Source: Nocardioides panzhihuensis
Lineage (GTDB): Bacteria; Actinomycetota; Actinomycetes; Propionibacteriales; Nocardioidaceae
Assembly: GCF_013408335.1 (NCBI RefSeq)
Contig: NZ_JACBZR010000001.1
Location: forward strand, 5,729,501 to 5,793,500
DNA length: 64,000 nt
Reading direction: 5' to 3'
The notes below the pieces were generated by a model. The model was not told the DNA's origin, made no database searches, and worked only from the letters and a program-made list of their open reading frames with translations. Position numbers and translations under genes: made by a program. Positions 31,706 through 39,516 of the stretch are shown here, in pieces. Numbering within the stretch: position 1 is the stretch's first letter; each line of letters opens with the position of its first letter.

Positions 31706-32896
31706 TCACCGAGGCTCAGGACATGGCCCCGGTGAACAGACGCGGGCGACGGCGGCAGTGATCGCCGCGAGAACGAGGCAGAGGCCCGCGCCCGCGAGCC
31801 AGACGATCGGTTGCCCGAGAGACATCAGACCGGTCGCGAGCATCGGCCCGATCGTCTGTGCGATGCCCCAACAGGTTCCGTACGCCGCCAGGTAGCCCGC
31901 TCTCGTGACGTCGGTCGCCAGACCGGCCACCAGGGCGATCGGTGGGCCGAGCAGGAGCACCTCGCCGAGGGCGACGATCGCGCAGCCGAGGGCCAGCAGC
32001 GGGAACGGCGCCGCGTACGCGATCACGGCGAAGCCGACCGCCATCAGGACCAGTCCCGCGCGCATCAGCGGGAACGGCCGCCCGGCGGCGCTGCGGAGCA
32101 GGCGTTGGCCGGCGATCGTGACCAGCGCGGCGACCAGGAGCAGCCACCCGGTGGCTGCGGCGTCGTGTCCGCGAGCGGAGACGGTGAGGGGGAGGGCGAC
32201 CGTGCTCAGGATCCATGCGGTCGCGAAGCCGGTGCCGAGGGCGAGCATCGTCAGGAGCCGGCGGTCACGCCAGGGGCTTGGGCCGGACCTGTCCTGGGAC
32301 GAGCGTGGCGTGCTGGTGTCGCGTACGAGCGCGAGGACCAGCGCCGCTGCACACAGGCAGGTGAGGGCGTCGGCGACGAAGAGAAGTCGGAGGTCGACGC
32401 CGCCGACGATCGCCGCCAGCGCACCCGCTCCGACGCCGGCCACCGCCATCGCCGCGCCGTAGAGCCCGTACGCCTGCGGCCGCCGCTCTGGCTCGACGCA
32501 CTCTGCGATCAGCGCCTGAGAGGCGGGCTCGTAGATCTCATAGGCCAGCCCGAGCAGCGTCGCGCCGACGAGCGCGCCGATGACTCCAGGGGAGGCGGCG
32601 ATGACCAGCTGAGCCGCAGCGCAGGCGACCAGTCCTGCGACGATCGTCGGTCGTCGGCCCACGGTGTCGGCCAGCCAGCCACCGAGGAGCCGGGACGGAA
32701 TGGTCGCGAGACCGAAGGCGGCCACCACGGCTCCTGCGGTCGTGAGCGAGGCGCCGTGGACTTCGACCAGGGTGACGGCCAGGAACGCCATTGCGAACGA
32801 CCCCAGCCGGTTGACCGCTCGGGCGATGACCAGTGCGACAAGAGACCGCGGCCAGCGCGTGCGTTCGTGACTGGTCAATGGTTGAATGACGGTCAT
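31706..32896 (-). CDS. MFS transporter (drug/metabolite efflux type)
   Basis: Twelve-helix major facilitator protein, 396 residues. Seen: LLGGWLADTVGRRPTIVAGL (motif A after helix 2), LGLAYEIYEPASQALIAE, and repeated Gly-rich helices. TACGGT (complement of 32904-32909) is 7 bp before the ATG, with TTGACC (complement of 32928-32933) as a -35 box at an 18-bp spacing, so the mRNA is probably leaderless. A repeated operator-like 31-bp element covers the -35 box and the first codons, pointing to a dedicated repressor. The CGNR protein divergently encoded from the same region is a candidate regulator. Confidence 0.85.
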   Translation of the reverse strand: MTVIQPLTSHERTRWPRSLVALVIARAVNRLGSFAMAFLAVTLVEVHGASLTTAGAVVAAFGLATIPSRLLGGWLADTVGRRPTIVAGLVACAAAQLVIAASPGVIGALVGATLLGLAYEIYEPASQALIAECVEPERRPQAYGLYGAAMAVAGVGAGALAAIVGGVDLRLLFVADALTCLCAAALVLALVRDTSTPRSSQDRSGPSPWRDRRLLTMLALGTGFATAWILSTVALPLTVSARGHDAAATGWLLLVAALVTIAGQRLLRSAAGRPFPLMRAGLVLMAVGFAVIAYAAPFPLLALGCAIVALGEVLLLGPPIALVAGLATDVTRAGYLAAYGTCWGIAQTIGPMLATGLMSLGQPIVWLAGAGLCLVLAAITAAVARVCSPGPCPEPR

Positions 32897-32952
32897 GAGG
32901 GAGACCGTAGATCCAGGCGTGGTGACTGGTCAAATACATTTTGACAGTCATG
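32867..32952. promoter_or_regulatory. Two 31-bp operator-like elements in a divergent promoter
   Basis: Copies at 32867-32897 and 32922-32952, 55 bp apart, share GTGACTGGTCAA at the left and TGAC-x-GTCATG at the right with eight variable bases between. The second copy is close to an inverted repeat (TGACTGGTCAAA with TTTTGACAGTCA). It overlaps the -35 box TTGACC of the MFS gene; the first copy lies over that gene's first codons. Likely binding sites for a dimeric repressor. Confidence 0.55.
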
Positions 32953-33506
32953 TGCACACGGTGACGGAGCAAGCGTGCAAGCTCGTCAACGCCCTGACGG
33001 CCGGTCACGACGGCACCCACGCCGTCGAGCCGCCGCCGCGCGGGCAGCGCGCCGGGGTCGTACAGAGCCTGTTGACCCGTCCTGACTACGAGCCGCAGGT
33101 CGACGACGGTGCGGCTGACGGGATGGTCGCGCTGGCTGGATCGCTCCGCGTGGTGTTCGAGGCTGCGGCGAACGGCGACCTGGACACCGCAGCGACCCAG
33201 GTCAACGCGCTCATGCGGGAGATGGGTTCGGTCCCGCAGCTCGACCGGGCGCGCGGGGGAGGTTGGGCGCTCCACTTCCACGGACGCGATCCCGGGCTCG
33301 TGGTCGGCTGGGGCGCGGGCATCGCCGCCGGTCTGGCGCTGGCCATCGGCTCCGACCTGGCCGGCCGCCTTGGCGTCTGCCAAGCCGACCCGTGCGACCG
33401 GGTATTCGTCGACACGTCCAAGAACGCCGGTCGCCGATTCTGCTCCACCCGTTGCCAGAGCCGGATCAAGGCCGCCGCGCATCGTGCTCGCCGGGCCACC
33501 TCCTGA
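32895..33506 (+). CDS. CGNR zinc-finger protein (ABATE domain)
   Basis: About 203 residues. The C-terminus has the CGNR-type zinc finger: CQADPCDRVFVDTSKNAGRR then FCSTRCQSRIKAAAHRARR. The N-terminal part (ACKLVNALTAG, VNALMREMG) follows the stress-induced ABATE domain seen in putative actinobacterial regulators. Start uncertain: ATGs at 32886 and 32895 overlap the divergent MFS start, and a later GTG near 32920 would remove the overlap. Divergent arrangement with the MFS gene and a duplicated operator suggest it may regulate that exporter; this is inference. Confidence 0.75.
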   Translation: MRETVDPGVVTGQIHFDSHVHTVTEQACKLVNALTAGHDGTHAVEPPPRGQRAGVVQSLLTRPDYEPQVDDGAADGMVALAGSLRVVFEAAANGDLDTAATQVNALMREMGSVPQLDRARGGGWALHFHGRDPGLVVGWGAGIAAGLALAIGSDLAGRLGVCQADPCDRVFVDTSKNAGRRFCSTRCQSRIKAAAHRARRATS

Positions 33507-33636
33507 CGGCATGCGAGCCGATCCCGCGATCGTTCATCACCGATCCGGCCGAGCTGGCCCGCCTGGAGCAGCGGCTTGCCGCGGTGATGACGAGAAGCCG
33601 CTGAGGCCGGTCGCTGTTGCCAGTAGGGTCTGCGTC

Positions 33637-34347
33637 GTGGCGACGCCTGATGACTACTTCGTGATCCTGGGAGAGCTGCAGTCCGAGTTCGCGGCCGCGT
33701 TGAAGCAGGCCGACCCGGACCGGACGGTGCCGTCCTGCGACGACTGGTCCGTCGGCGATCTCGCCGACCACCTGGCCGGGGTGCACCACTGGGCGGCCGC
33801 GATGGCGCGCGACGAGGATGCGGAGCCGCTACCGGTCCCGCTGGACCTGGTCGCGACCTACGAGGCACAGGCCGCCGAGCTGCGCGAGACGCTCTCCGGG
33901 CTGGGGCCGGAGGCGACCGGCCGGATCCTGAACGGGCTGACCGAGGACGGTCGTGGGCCGGTCTCGTTCTGGTTCCGACGTCAGGTGCACGAGACCCTGG
34001 TCCATCTCTGGGACATCCGCTCGGCGCTCGGTCTACCGACGCCCGAGGCGACCCCGGAGCTCTGGGCCGATTCCGTCGACGAGGTGCTGACCGTGATGTA
34101 CCCGCGGCAGATCGCGTTGAAGCGCGCGCGGAAGATCGTGACCCGCATCGAGCTCACCGCCACCGACACCGGCCACACCTGGGCGATCGGGGTTCTGAAC
34201 GCGGTGCAGAAGGTGTACGTCTCCGGGTCCGCCCGGGACCTGGCCCTCCTGCTGTGGGGCCGCGTGTCCCCGAGCTCCGCCGACCTGACGGTCACTGGCG
34301 ACTCCGCCGCTCTCGACGAGGCCCTGACCCGCGCGATCGTCCCCTAG
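33637..34347 (+). CDS. Maleylpyruvate isomerase family, mycothiol-dependent enzyme-like (DinB fold)
   Basis: 236 residues of the actinobacterial DinB-like/MDMPI group, metal-dependent four-helix proteins that use mycothiol in conjugation or isomerisation. Seen: CDDWSVGDLADHLAGVHHW with the first metal His, and RRQVHETLVHLWDIRSALG with the second set (His-x3-His-like), then a C-terminal SCP2-like domain ending VTGDSAALDEALTRAIV. GTG start; TAGGGT at 33624-33629 ends 7 bp upstream and no Shine-Dalgarno is visible, so probably leaderless. Substrate unknown. Confidence 0.82.
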   Translation: MATPDDYFVILGELQSEFAAALKQADPDRTVPSCDDWSVGDLADHLAGVHHWAAAMARDEDAEPLPVPLDLVATYEAQAAELRETLSGLGPEATGRILNGLTEDGRGPVSFWFRRQVHETLVHLWDIRSALGLPTPEATPELWADSVDEVLTVMYPRQIALKRARKIVTRIELTATDTGHTWAIGVLNAVQKVYVSGSARDLALLLWGRVSPSSADLTVTGDSAALDEALTRAIVP

Positions 34348-34361
34348 GCCGACCGGTCGGC

Positions 34362-34460
34362 CCTGGCGTCACTTTCCCGCTGGTGCACTGAAGTGGCGGC
34401 GGTGGAGGTGCTTGGGTTGCGTCATTTCCCCGCATACGGGAAAGTGCCGCCGCCCCTCCC
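34362..34460. repeat. Intergenic inverted-repeat element between convergent genes
   Basis: CACTTTCCCG at 34370-34379 is repeated inverted at 34437-34446 (CGGGAAAGTG), and a GGCGTCACTTTCCC-like unit recurs as TGCGTCATTTCCCC at 34418-34431. The region sits between the stops of two convergent genes, so it may serve as a two-way terminator; it differs in sequence from the 21-bp repeat family. Confidence 0.45.
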
Positions 34461-34477
34461 GAACCGTCGCCCAGCCG

Positions 34478-35677
34478 TCAGCACCCGGTGAGCCGCAGCC
34501 GGTCGGCACGGCCGGTCCAGTGGCCGACCCAGACCGCCCCGACGAGCGAGAAGATCCCGAGGGCGACCGGCGCGGCGGCGATCGAGAAGACCGCGGCCAG
34601 GCCGGAGACCAGCAGCGGCCCGCCGGTGCCGCCGATGTCGCCGCACAGCCGCCAGCCGCCGAGGAACTGCGCTCGACCGTCGGCCGGCGCGGCATCGGCG
34701 CCGAGCGTCATCACGATCCCCGACCCGAGGCCGTTGCCGATCGCGATCAGCGCCATCACGGCACCCAGCGTGAGCGCCGAGTCGGTGAGAGGCAGCAGCA
34801 GGCAGCCGATGCCGACGGAGAGCACCACCGGGATCGCCACGATCTGGCGTCCCTTGTGGTCGAGCAGCCAGCCGCCGGGGAAGGTGAGGGCGATGTCCAC
34901 GAGCGCGGCGCCGGCGAAGAGGAGGGAGACGACCGAGGCCTCGAGATGGATGTGGTCGGCCCACAGGGGGAGCAGGCCGATGCGTACCGACCGCGAGATC
35001 CCGATGATCACCACGGCCACGCCGAGCGTCGCGAAGGTCCGGCGATACGCCCACAGCACGCTGCGTACGCTCAGATGGCCGTGCTCACGGGACCGGGTCC
35101 GGCCGAGCTCGGGCATCCAGCCACCGATCACCGCCGAGCACAGCGACATCGCGGCCGCGAACAGGAAGACCACGTGGAGACCGAAGACGTGGATGAGCCC
35201 GGCGCCGAACAGCGGTCCGACGAAGACCCCGATCCGGAAGGAACCGCCCAGCAGCGACATCGCCCGCGCCCGGTGGGACAGCGGGGTCGCGTCGATGAGG
35301 AAGCCCTGCCGTGCGATCAGGAACGCGGTCCAGCTCATCCCGCTCACGAACACCGCGACGGCGAGCACGGCGACCGACGTGCTGAGGAACGCGACGGTCA
35401 TCGCGACCGCGTCGAGAGCCCCGGCGCCCATCAACGTACGCCGTTCGCCGATCCTCGCCACCAGCGAGCCGGCGGGCAGCGAGGTGGCCAGCGAACCGAT
35501 CCCGAGCAGCGCGACCACGAACGCCGCCATGGATGCGTCCGCGCCCAGATCAGTGGCCCGCAGCGCCAGGACAGGCATCACCGCGCCGTGCCCCATGGCA
35601 CTGACGATCGAGGGTGCGTACGCCACCACCGCGATGTCTCGGAACCGGAAGTCCCCGGGCGTCGTCTCCGTCGTCAC
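34478..35677 (-). CDS. MFS transporter
   Basis: 399-residue major facilitator protein, 12 helices. Seen: LATSLPAGSLVARIGERRTLMG (motif A), ISRSVRIGLLPLWADHI mid-protein, and FPGGWLLDHKGRQIVAIPVV (second motif A). Closest in style to actinobacterial efflux proteins. GTG start with AAAGG 3-7 bp upstream. Stands alone; substrate unknown. Confidence 0.85.
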   Translation of the reverse strand: MTTETTPGDFRFRDIAVVAYAPSIVSAMGHGAVMPVLALRATDLGADASMAAFVVALLGIGSLATSLPAGSLVARIGERRTLMGAGALDAVAMTVAFLSTSVAVLAVAVFVSGMSWTAFLIARQGFLIDATPLSHRARAMSLLGGSFRIGVFVGPLFGAGLIHVFGLHVVFLFAAAMSLCSAVIGGWMPELGRTRSREHGHLSVRSVLWAYRRTFATLGVAVVIIGISRSVRIGLLPLWADHIHLEASVVSLLFAGAALVDIALTFPGGWLLDHKGRQIVAIPVVLSVGIGCLLLPLTDSALTLGAVMALIAIGNGLGSGIVMTLGADAAPADGRAQFLGGWRLCGDIGGTGGPLLVSGLAAVFSIAAAPVALGIFSLVGAVWVGHWTGRADRLRLTGC

Positions 35678-35726
35678 CCCTTTACTCTGCCGGATTCCTT
35701 ACCAATGCTCACTATTTTTACGCCTG

Positions 35727-35820
35727 CCGAGACGTCACTCCCGTCGGCCGAGACGTCACTCGATGACGCTTCGGCCGACGGGAGTGACGCCTCGGCCGAC
35801 CGGCGTGACGTCTCGGCTGG
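35727..35820. repeat. Second array of the 21-bp repeat family
   Basis: Two forward units (CCGAGACGTCACTCCCGTCG from 35727) meet three inverted units. Arms 35727-35758 and 35764-35795 form a 32-bp inverted repeat with two mismatches around CTCGA; one more inverted unit follows. Lies between the divergent start of an MFS gene and the end of the aldo/keto reductase gene. Same family as 9921-10074. Confidence 0.8.
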
Positions 35821-35826
35821 GGTTGG

Positions 35827-36816
35827 TCACCAGCGGGAGTGGACGGCCTCGCGAAAGTAGGTGTCGTAGATCCCGCGTACGCCGGAGAGGAGCGCCTCGG
35901 AGAGCGGCGGGAGCGAGCCGGCGGCCGAGTTGGCGTGGGCCTGGGCCGGATTGCGGGCGCCGGGGATGACGGTGGTGACGCCGGGCTGCTGGGCGACCCA
36001 GGCGAGCGCGACCTGGGCCGGGGTCGCGCCCGAGGGGCCGTGCTCGGAGACGAGCGCGGTGAACTCCTGGGCTGCCTTGACGCCGGTGGTGAAGTCGACG
36101 CCGGAGAAGGTCTCGCCGACGTCGAAGGCCTCGCCGTGACGGTTGTAGGTGCGGTGGTCGTCGTCGGCGAAGGTCGTGGACTCGGAGTAGCGGCCCGACA
36201 GCAGCCCCGACGCCAGCGGCACTCGCGCGATGATCCCGACGCCGGCCTCCGCGGCTGCTGGGAGCACGCGGTCCAGCGGCTTGAGCCGGAAGGCGTTCAG
36301 GATGATCTGGACGGAGGCCACGTTGGGCCTCGCGATCGCCGCCAGGGCCTGGGCGCAGGTCTCCACGCTGACGCCGTACGCCGCGATCACGCCTTCGGAG
36401 ACCAGGGTGTCCAGTGCGTCGTAGGTGGCCGAGGACTCGATGGTCTCCGTCGGCGGGCAGTGCAGCTGCACCAGGTCGATCGTGTCGACCCCGAGGTTGG
36501 TGCGGGAGCGATCCAGCCACTCGCGGAAGGCGCTCAGCGTGTAGCTCGCGGGGACCTGCTCCGCCCGACGGCCCATCTTGGTCGCGACGAAGACGTCCTC
36601 GTGCGAGCGGCGGAACCGCCCGATCACCTGCTCGCTCCGGCCGTCGCCGTAGACGTCTGCGGTGTCGAGGAAGGTCACCCCGTCGCCCACCGCCGCCTCG
36701 AGCACGGCCAGGGCGTCCGACTCGCTGACCTCGCCCCAGTCGGCGCCGAGCTGCCAGGTGCCGAGACCGATGACCGACGCCGAGCGATCGATCCTGCCGA
36801 AGGTGTGGCTCTCCAT
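35827..36816 (-). CDS. Aldo/keto reductase
   Basis: NADPH-dependent (alpha/beta)8 oxidoreductase, 329 residues. Seen: GLGTWQLGADWGEV, catalytic Asp/Tyr in FLDTADVYGDGRSE, Lys in FVATKMGRR, His in LVQLHCPP, and the cofactor-binding end VIPGARNPAQAHANSAA. Reduces carbonyl compounds; substrate unknown. TACGTT (complement of 36823-36828) ends 6 bp before the ATG and there is no Shine-Dalgarno, so the mRNA is probably leaderless. Divergent from the rplJ promoter. Confidence 0.9.
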   Translation of the reverse strand: MESHTFGRIDRSASVIGLGTWQLGADWGEVSESDALAVLEAAVGDGVTFLDTADVYGDGRSEQVIGRFRRSHEDVFVATKMGRRAEQVPASYTLSAFREWLDRSRTNLGVDTIDLVQLHCPPTETIESSATYDALDTLVSEGVIAAYGVSVETCAQALAAIARPNVASVQIILNAFRLKPLDRVLPAAAEAGVGIIARVPLASGLLSGRYSESTTFADDDHRTYNRHGEAFDVGETFSGVDFTTGVKAAQEFTALVSEHGPSGATPAQVALAWVAQQPGVTTVIPGARNPAQAHANSAAGSLPPLSEALLSGVRGIYDTYFREAVHSRW

Positions 36817-36857
36817 GCCGCCAACGTACCGGTGCTCAGGCGACCGAACCCGCCGAT

Positions 36858-36886
36858 TTGGTGGCACCCCGCGGCGTACGCATAAT
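36858..36886 (+). promoter_or_regulatory. Promoter of rplJ-rplL
   Basis: TTGGTG at 36858-36863 and CATAAT at 36881-36886 with a 17-bp spacer. The predicted start near 36893 gives a leader of about 185 nt before rplJ. Confidence 0.6.
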
Positions 36887-36892
36887 TGTTGT

Positions 36893-37077
36893 CTGAAACC
36901 AGAGACCGCCGGTTGTCAGGTGTGCATGCACCTGATCGAAGGTTCCGCAGGATGCGGACGGCCCGCGTAGGTGAAGAGCAAGACGAGATCGTACGTCACG
37001 CCCTGAGCCTGCGCTCGGGGCGTTTGTCATTCGCGGGCCCGTCGCCGGGGGGATCGATTCCCGGAAGAAGGAGACCC
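36893..37077 (+). promoter_or_regulatory. rplJ leader with attenuator hairpin
   Basis: Long untranslated leader typical of rplJ-rplL mRNAs, which bind the L10-L12 complex for feedback control. Near its 3' half a perfect 11-bp hairpin (36998-37008 ACGCCCTGAGC with 37013-37023, loop CTGC) is followed by TTTGTCATT and could terminate transcription. AAGAAGGAGAC supplies the rplJ ribosome site. The L10-binding fold itself was not drawn in full. Confidence 0.6.
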
Positions 37078-37659
37078 ATGGCGCGGGCTGAAAGGCAGGC
37101 TGCCGTCGCGGAGATCGCTGAGAAGTTCAGCGCCTCGAGCGGCGCCCTGCTCACCGAGTACCGTGGTCTCACCGTCGGCGAGCTGAAGACTCTTCGCCGC
37201 TCGCTCGGTGAGAACGCCAACTATGGCGTGGTCAAGAACACGCTGACCAAGATCGCCGCCAAGCAGAGCGGCATCGAGGGTTTCGACGACCTGCTGACCG
37301 GCCCGACCGCGATCGCCTTCATCCAGGGTGACGTCGTCGAGGCGGCCAAGGGTCTGCGTGACTTTGCCAAGGCCAACCCCAACCTTGTCATCAAGGGTGG
37401 ATACCTGGACGGCAAGGCCATCGACGCTGCTGAGGTGGGCAAGCTTGCCGACCTCGAGTCGCGCGAGGTCCTGCTCGCCAAGCTTGCCGGCGCGATGACC
37501 GCATCGCTGTCGCAGGCGCTCTACGCCTTCAACGCCCTGCCTACGAAGACCGCGCAGCTCGCTGCCGCTCTCGAGGCCAAGGCCGCGGAGGACCCCTCGA
37601 TCCTCGCAGGTGGTGCCGCTGAGCCGGCCGCCGCCGAGGAGGCTCCGGCCGAGGCGTAA
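37078..37659 (+). CDS. rplJ: 50S ribosomal protein L10
   Basis: 193 residues; base of the L10-L12 stalk that recruits translational GTPases. Seen: [46 protein letters not shown], and the C-terminal helix that carries L7/L12 dimers, followed by an Ala/Glu-rich tail as usual in actinobacteria. AGGAG lies 5 bp before the ATG. Followed 91 bp later by rplL. Confidence 0.96.
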   Translation: MARAERQAAVAEIAEKFSASSGALLTEYRGLTVGELKTLRRSLGENANYGVVKNTLTKIAAKQSGIEGFDDLLTGPTAIAFIQGDVVEAAKGLRDFAKANPNLVIKGGYLDGKAIDAAEVGKLADLESREVLLAKLAGAMTASLSQALYAFNALPTKTAQLAAALEAKAAEDPSILAGGAAEPAAAEEAPAEA

Positions 37660-37750
37660 TCGCCCCGGTCGTAACTAACCACCACCTGTAACCCGGCCCT
37701 GCTGCGTACTCAAACCAAAACGCAGAGGGCCACCAAGAAAGGAAGCCATC

Positions 37751-38137
37751 ATGGCTAAGCTCACCACCGCAGAGCTGCTCGACGCGTTCAAGGAGCTCAC
37801 CCTCATCGAGCTCTCCGAGTTCGTGAAGGAGTTCGAGGAGACCTTCGGCGTCACCGCTGCCGCTCCGGTCGCCGTTGCCGCTGCCGGCGCCCCGGGCGCC
37901 CCGGCCGCTGCCGCTGAGGAGGCCAAGGACGAGTTCGACGTCATCCTCGAGGCCGCTGGTGACAAGAAGATCAACGTCATCAAGGAGGTGCGCGCTCTGA
38001 CCTCCCTCGGTCTGAAGGAGGCCAAGGAGCTCGTCGAGGGCGCCCCCAAGGCTGTCCTCGAGGCCGCCAACAAGGAGACCGCTGACAAGGCGAAGGAGGC
38101 CCTCGAGGCCGCCGGCGCCACCGTCACTGTCAAGTGA
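37751..38137 (+). CDS. rplL: 50S ribosomal protein L7/L12
   Basis: 128 residues. Order: N-terminal dimerisation helices ([20 protein letters not shown]), Ala-rich hinge, and the globular C-terminal domain with [20 protein letters not shown] and [17 protein letters not shown] that binds elongation factors. AAAGGAAG precedes the ATG. Two hairpin terminators follow. Confidence 0.96.
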   Translation: MAKLTTAELLDAFKELTLIELSEFVKEFEETFGVTAAAPVAVAAAGAPGAPAAAAEEAKDEFDVILEAAGDKKINVIKEVRALTSLGLKEAKELVEGAPKAVLEAANKETADKAKEALEAAGATVTVK

Positions 38138-38160
38138 TCTGAGGGCTTCGGCCCTAGCTC

Positions 38161-38195
38161 AGCCCGGGTTCGGCGGATTCCGCCGGGCCCGGGCT
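38161..38195 (+). terminator. Terminator 1 after rplL
   Basis: Hairpin from AGCCCGGG (38161-38168) pairing with CCCGGGCT (38188-38195), with an inner CGGCGG/CCGCCG stem around ATT; followed by TGCTACATT. Confidence 0.6.
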
Positions 38196-38261
38196 TGCTA
38201 CATTGCGGAAACAGTTCCGCCACAGGTCGGTCAAGCTGCAGCGCGGCTTTGTGATCGATCG

Positions 38262-38299
38262 AACCGCAGGGGGCTACTCGGGAGTAGCCCCCTGCGGTT
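38262..38299. terminator. Strong terminator 2 after rplL
   Basis: Perfect 17-bp stem: arms 38262-38278 and 38283-38299, loop CGGG, followed by TGTTTCGTTA. A classical Rho-independent terminator separating the ribosomal operon from the mce operon. Confidence 0.88.
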
Positions 38300-38424
38300 T
38301 GTTTCGTTATCTTGAACACACGCCAGCTCTGACCGGTCGCCGATCCGATCGTCGGGCGTAGGCGGGGGACTTCGTCTCGGGTGGTGATCACCGTCACCGT
38401 TCGCAGGCCTTATGGTTTACAAAA

Positions 38425-38467
38425 GTGTGACGCGTGTCGCGGGAAATGCGTAACCACTGTCACACTC
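38425..38467. promoter_or_regulatory. Inverted repeat upstream of the mce operon
   Basis: AGTGTGAC at 38425-38432 and GTCACACT at 38460-38467 are perfect 8-bp inverted arms 27 bp apart, 66 bp before the ATPase start. Plausible operator; it does not match the known KstR steroid-repressor box. The rest of 38300-38532 shows no gene. Confidence 0.35.
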
Positions 38468-38532
38468 TGCCGTTAGTTGGGCAGTAGGGGACTTGAGGGA
38501 GGCCCCCGCGAACAGGAAGGGAGCCGGCCCGG

Positions 38533-39516
38533 ATGGGTGTAGACGTAAAGATCGAAGGGCTGACCAAGAGCTTTGGTAAGCAGCTCATCTGGAAAGACGT
38601 CACGCTGACGCTGCCTGCGGGCGAGATCAGCGTGATGCTGGGTCCGTCCGGCACGGGTAAGTCGGTGCTCCTCAAGACCTTGATCGGTCTGATCAAGCCC
38701 GACACGGGCTCTGTGGTCATCGAGGGCGTCGACATCGCCAGCTGCTCGGAGAGGGACCTCTACGAGGTCCGCAAGCTGTTCGGCGTGCTGTTCCAGGACG
38801 GCGCCATGTTCGGGTCGATGGACCTCTTCGACAACGTCGCGTTCCCACTCCGTGAACACACGAAGAAGAGCGAGTCCGAGATCCGCAACATCGTCATGGA
38901 GAAGATGGACCTGGTCGGTCTCATCGGTGCCGAGAACAAGCTTCCCGGCGAGATCTCCGGTGGTATGCGCAAGCGTGCCGGTCTGGCGCGTGCGCTGGTC
39001 CTCGACCCCGAGATCCTGCTGATCGACGAGCCCGACTCGGGCCTGGACCCGGTGCGTACGGCGTTCATCAACCAGCTCTTCATCGACCTGAACGCGCAGA
39101 TCGACGCGACGTTCCTGATCGTGACCCACGACATCAACTCGACGCGTACGGTGCCGGACAACATCGGCCTGCTCTACCACAAGCACCTGGCCATGTACGG
39201 GCCCCGCGAGATGCTCCTCAGCTCCGAGGAGCCCGTCGTGCGGCAGTTCCTCAACGCCCAGACGATCGGCCCGATCGGTATGTCCGAGGAGAAGGACGCC
39301 GACGAGCTGGCCGCCGAGAAGGACATGGGTCTGCCGCCGCTCCCACCGATCCCGATGCAGCTCGAGCCGTCCAACGGCATACCGCGCAAGTACCAGCGTC
39401 CGCCGGGCGCCTGGTGCCGGGAGAACGGTGTCACCCCGCCTCCGGGCTCGTTCCAGGCAGATGCGGCCATGGCCCCCGGCGGCGTGAAAGCTGATCCAAC
39501 AGAGGCTCCTTACTGA
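38533..39516 (+). CDS. Mce/Mla-type ABC transporter ATPase (Mkl/MceG)
   Basis: ATPase that energises mce lipid importers. 327 residues. Seen: Walker A GPSGTGKSVL, LFQDGAMFGSMDLFDNVAFP typical of the MlaF/MceG group, signature EISGGMRKRAGLARALVLD, Walker B ILLIDEPDSGLDPV, H-loop IVTHDINSTRTV. A Pro-rich C-terminal extension of ~75 residues is typical of actinobacterial members. In mycobacteria the single mkl gene also lies near rplJ-rplL, but apart from the mce operons; here it heads one. Overlaps the next gene by one base. Confidence 0.92.
   Translation: MGVDVKIEGLTKSFGKQLIWKDVTLTLPAGEISVMLGPSGTGKSVLLKTLIGLIKPDTGSVVIEGVDIASCSERDLYEVRKLFGVLFQDGAMFGSMDLFDNVAFPLREHTKKSESEIRNIVMEKMDLVGLIGAENKLPGEISGGMRKRAGLARALVLDPEILLIDEPDSGLDPVRTAFINQLFIDLNAQIDATFLIVTHDINSTRTVPDNIGLLYHKHLAMYGPREMLLSSEEPVVRQFLNAQTIGPIGMSEEKDADELAAEKDMGLPPLPPIPMQLEPSNGIPRKYQRPPGAWCRENGVTPPPGSFQADAAMAPGGVKADPTEAPY

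Noticed and set aside
33507..33636. Short coding remnant between the CGNR and mycothiol-type genes
   Set aside because: A stretch reading FITDPAELARLEQRLAAVM looks protein-like, but it has no credible start and the frame upstream is a shadow of the CGNR gene.
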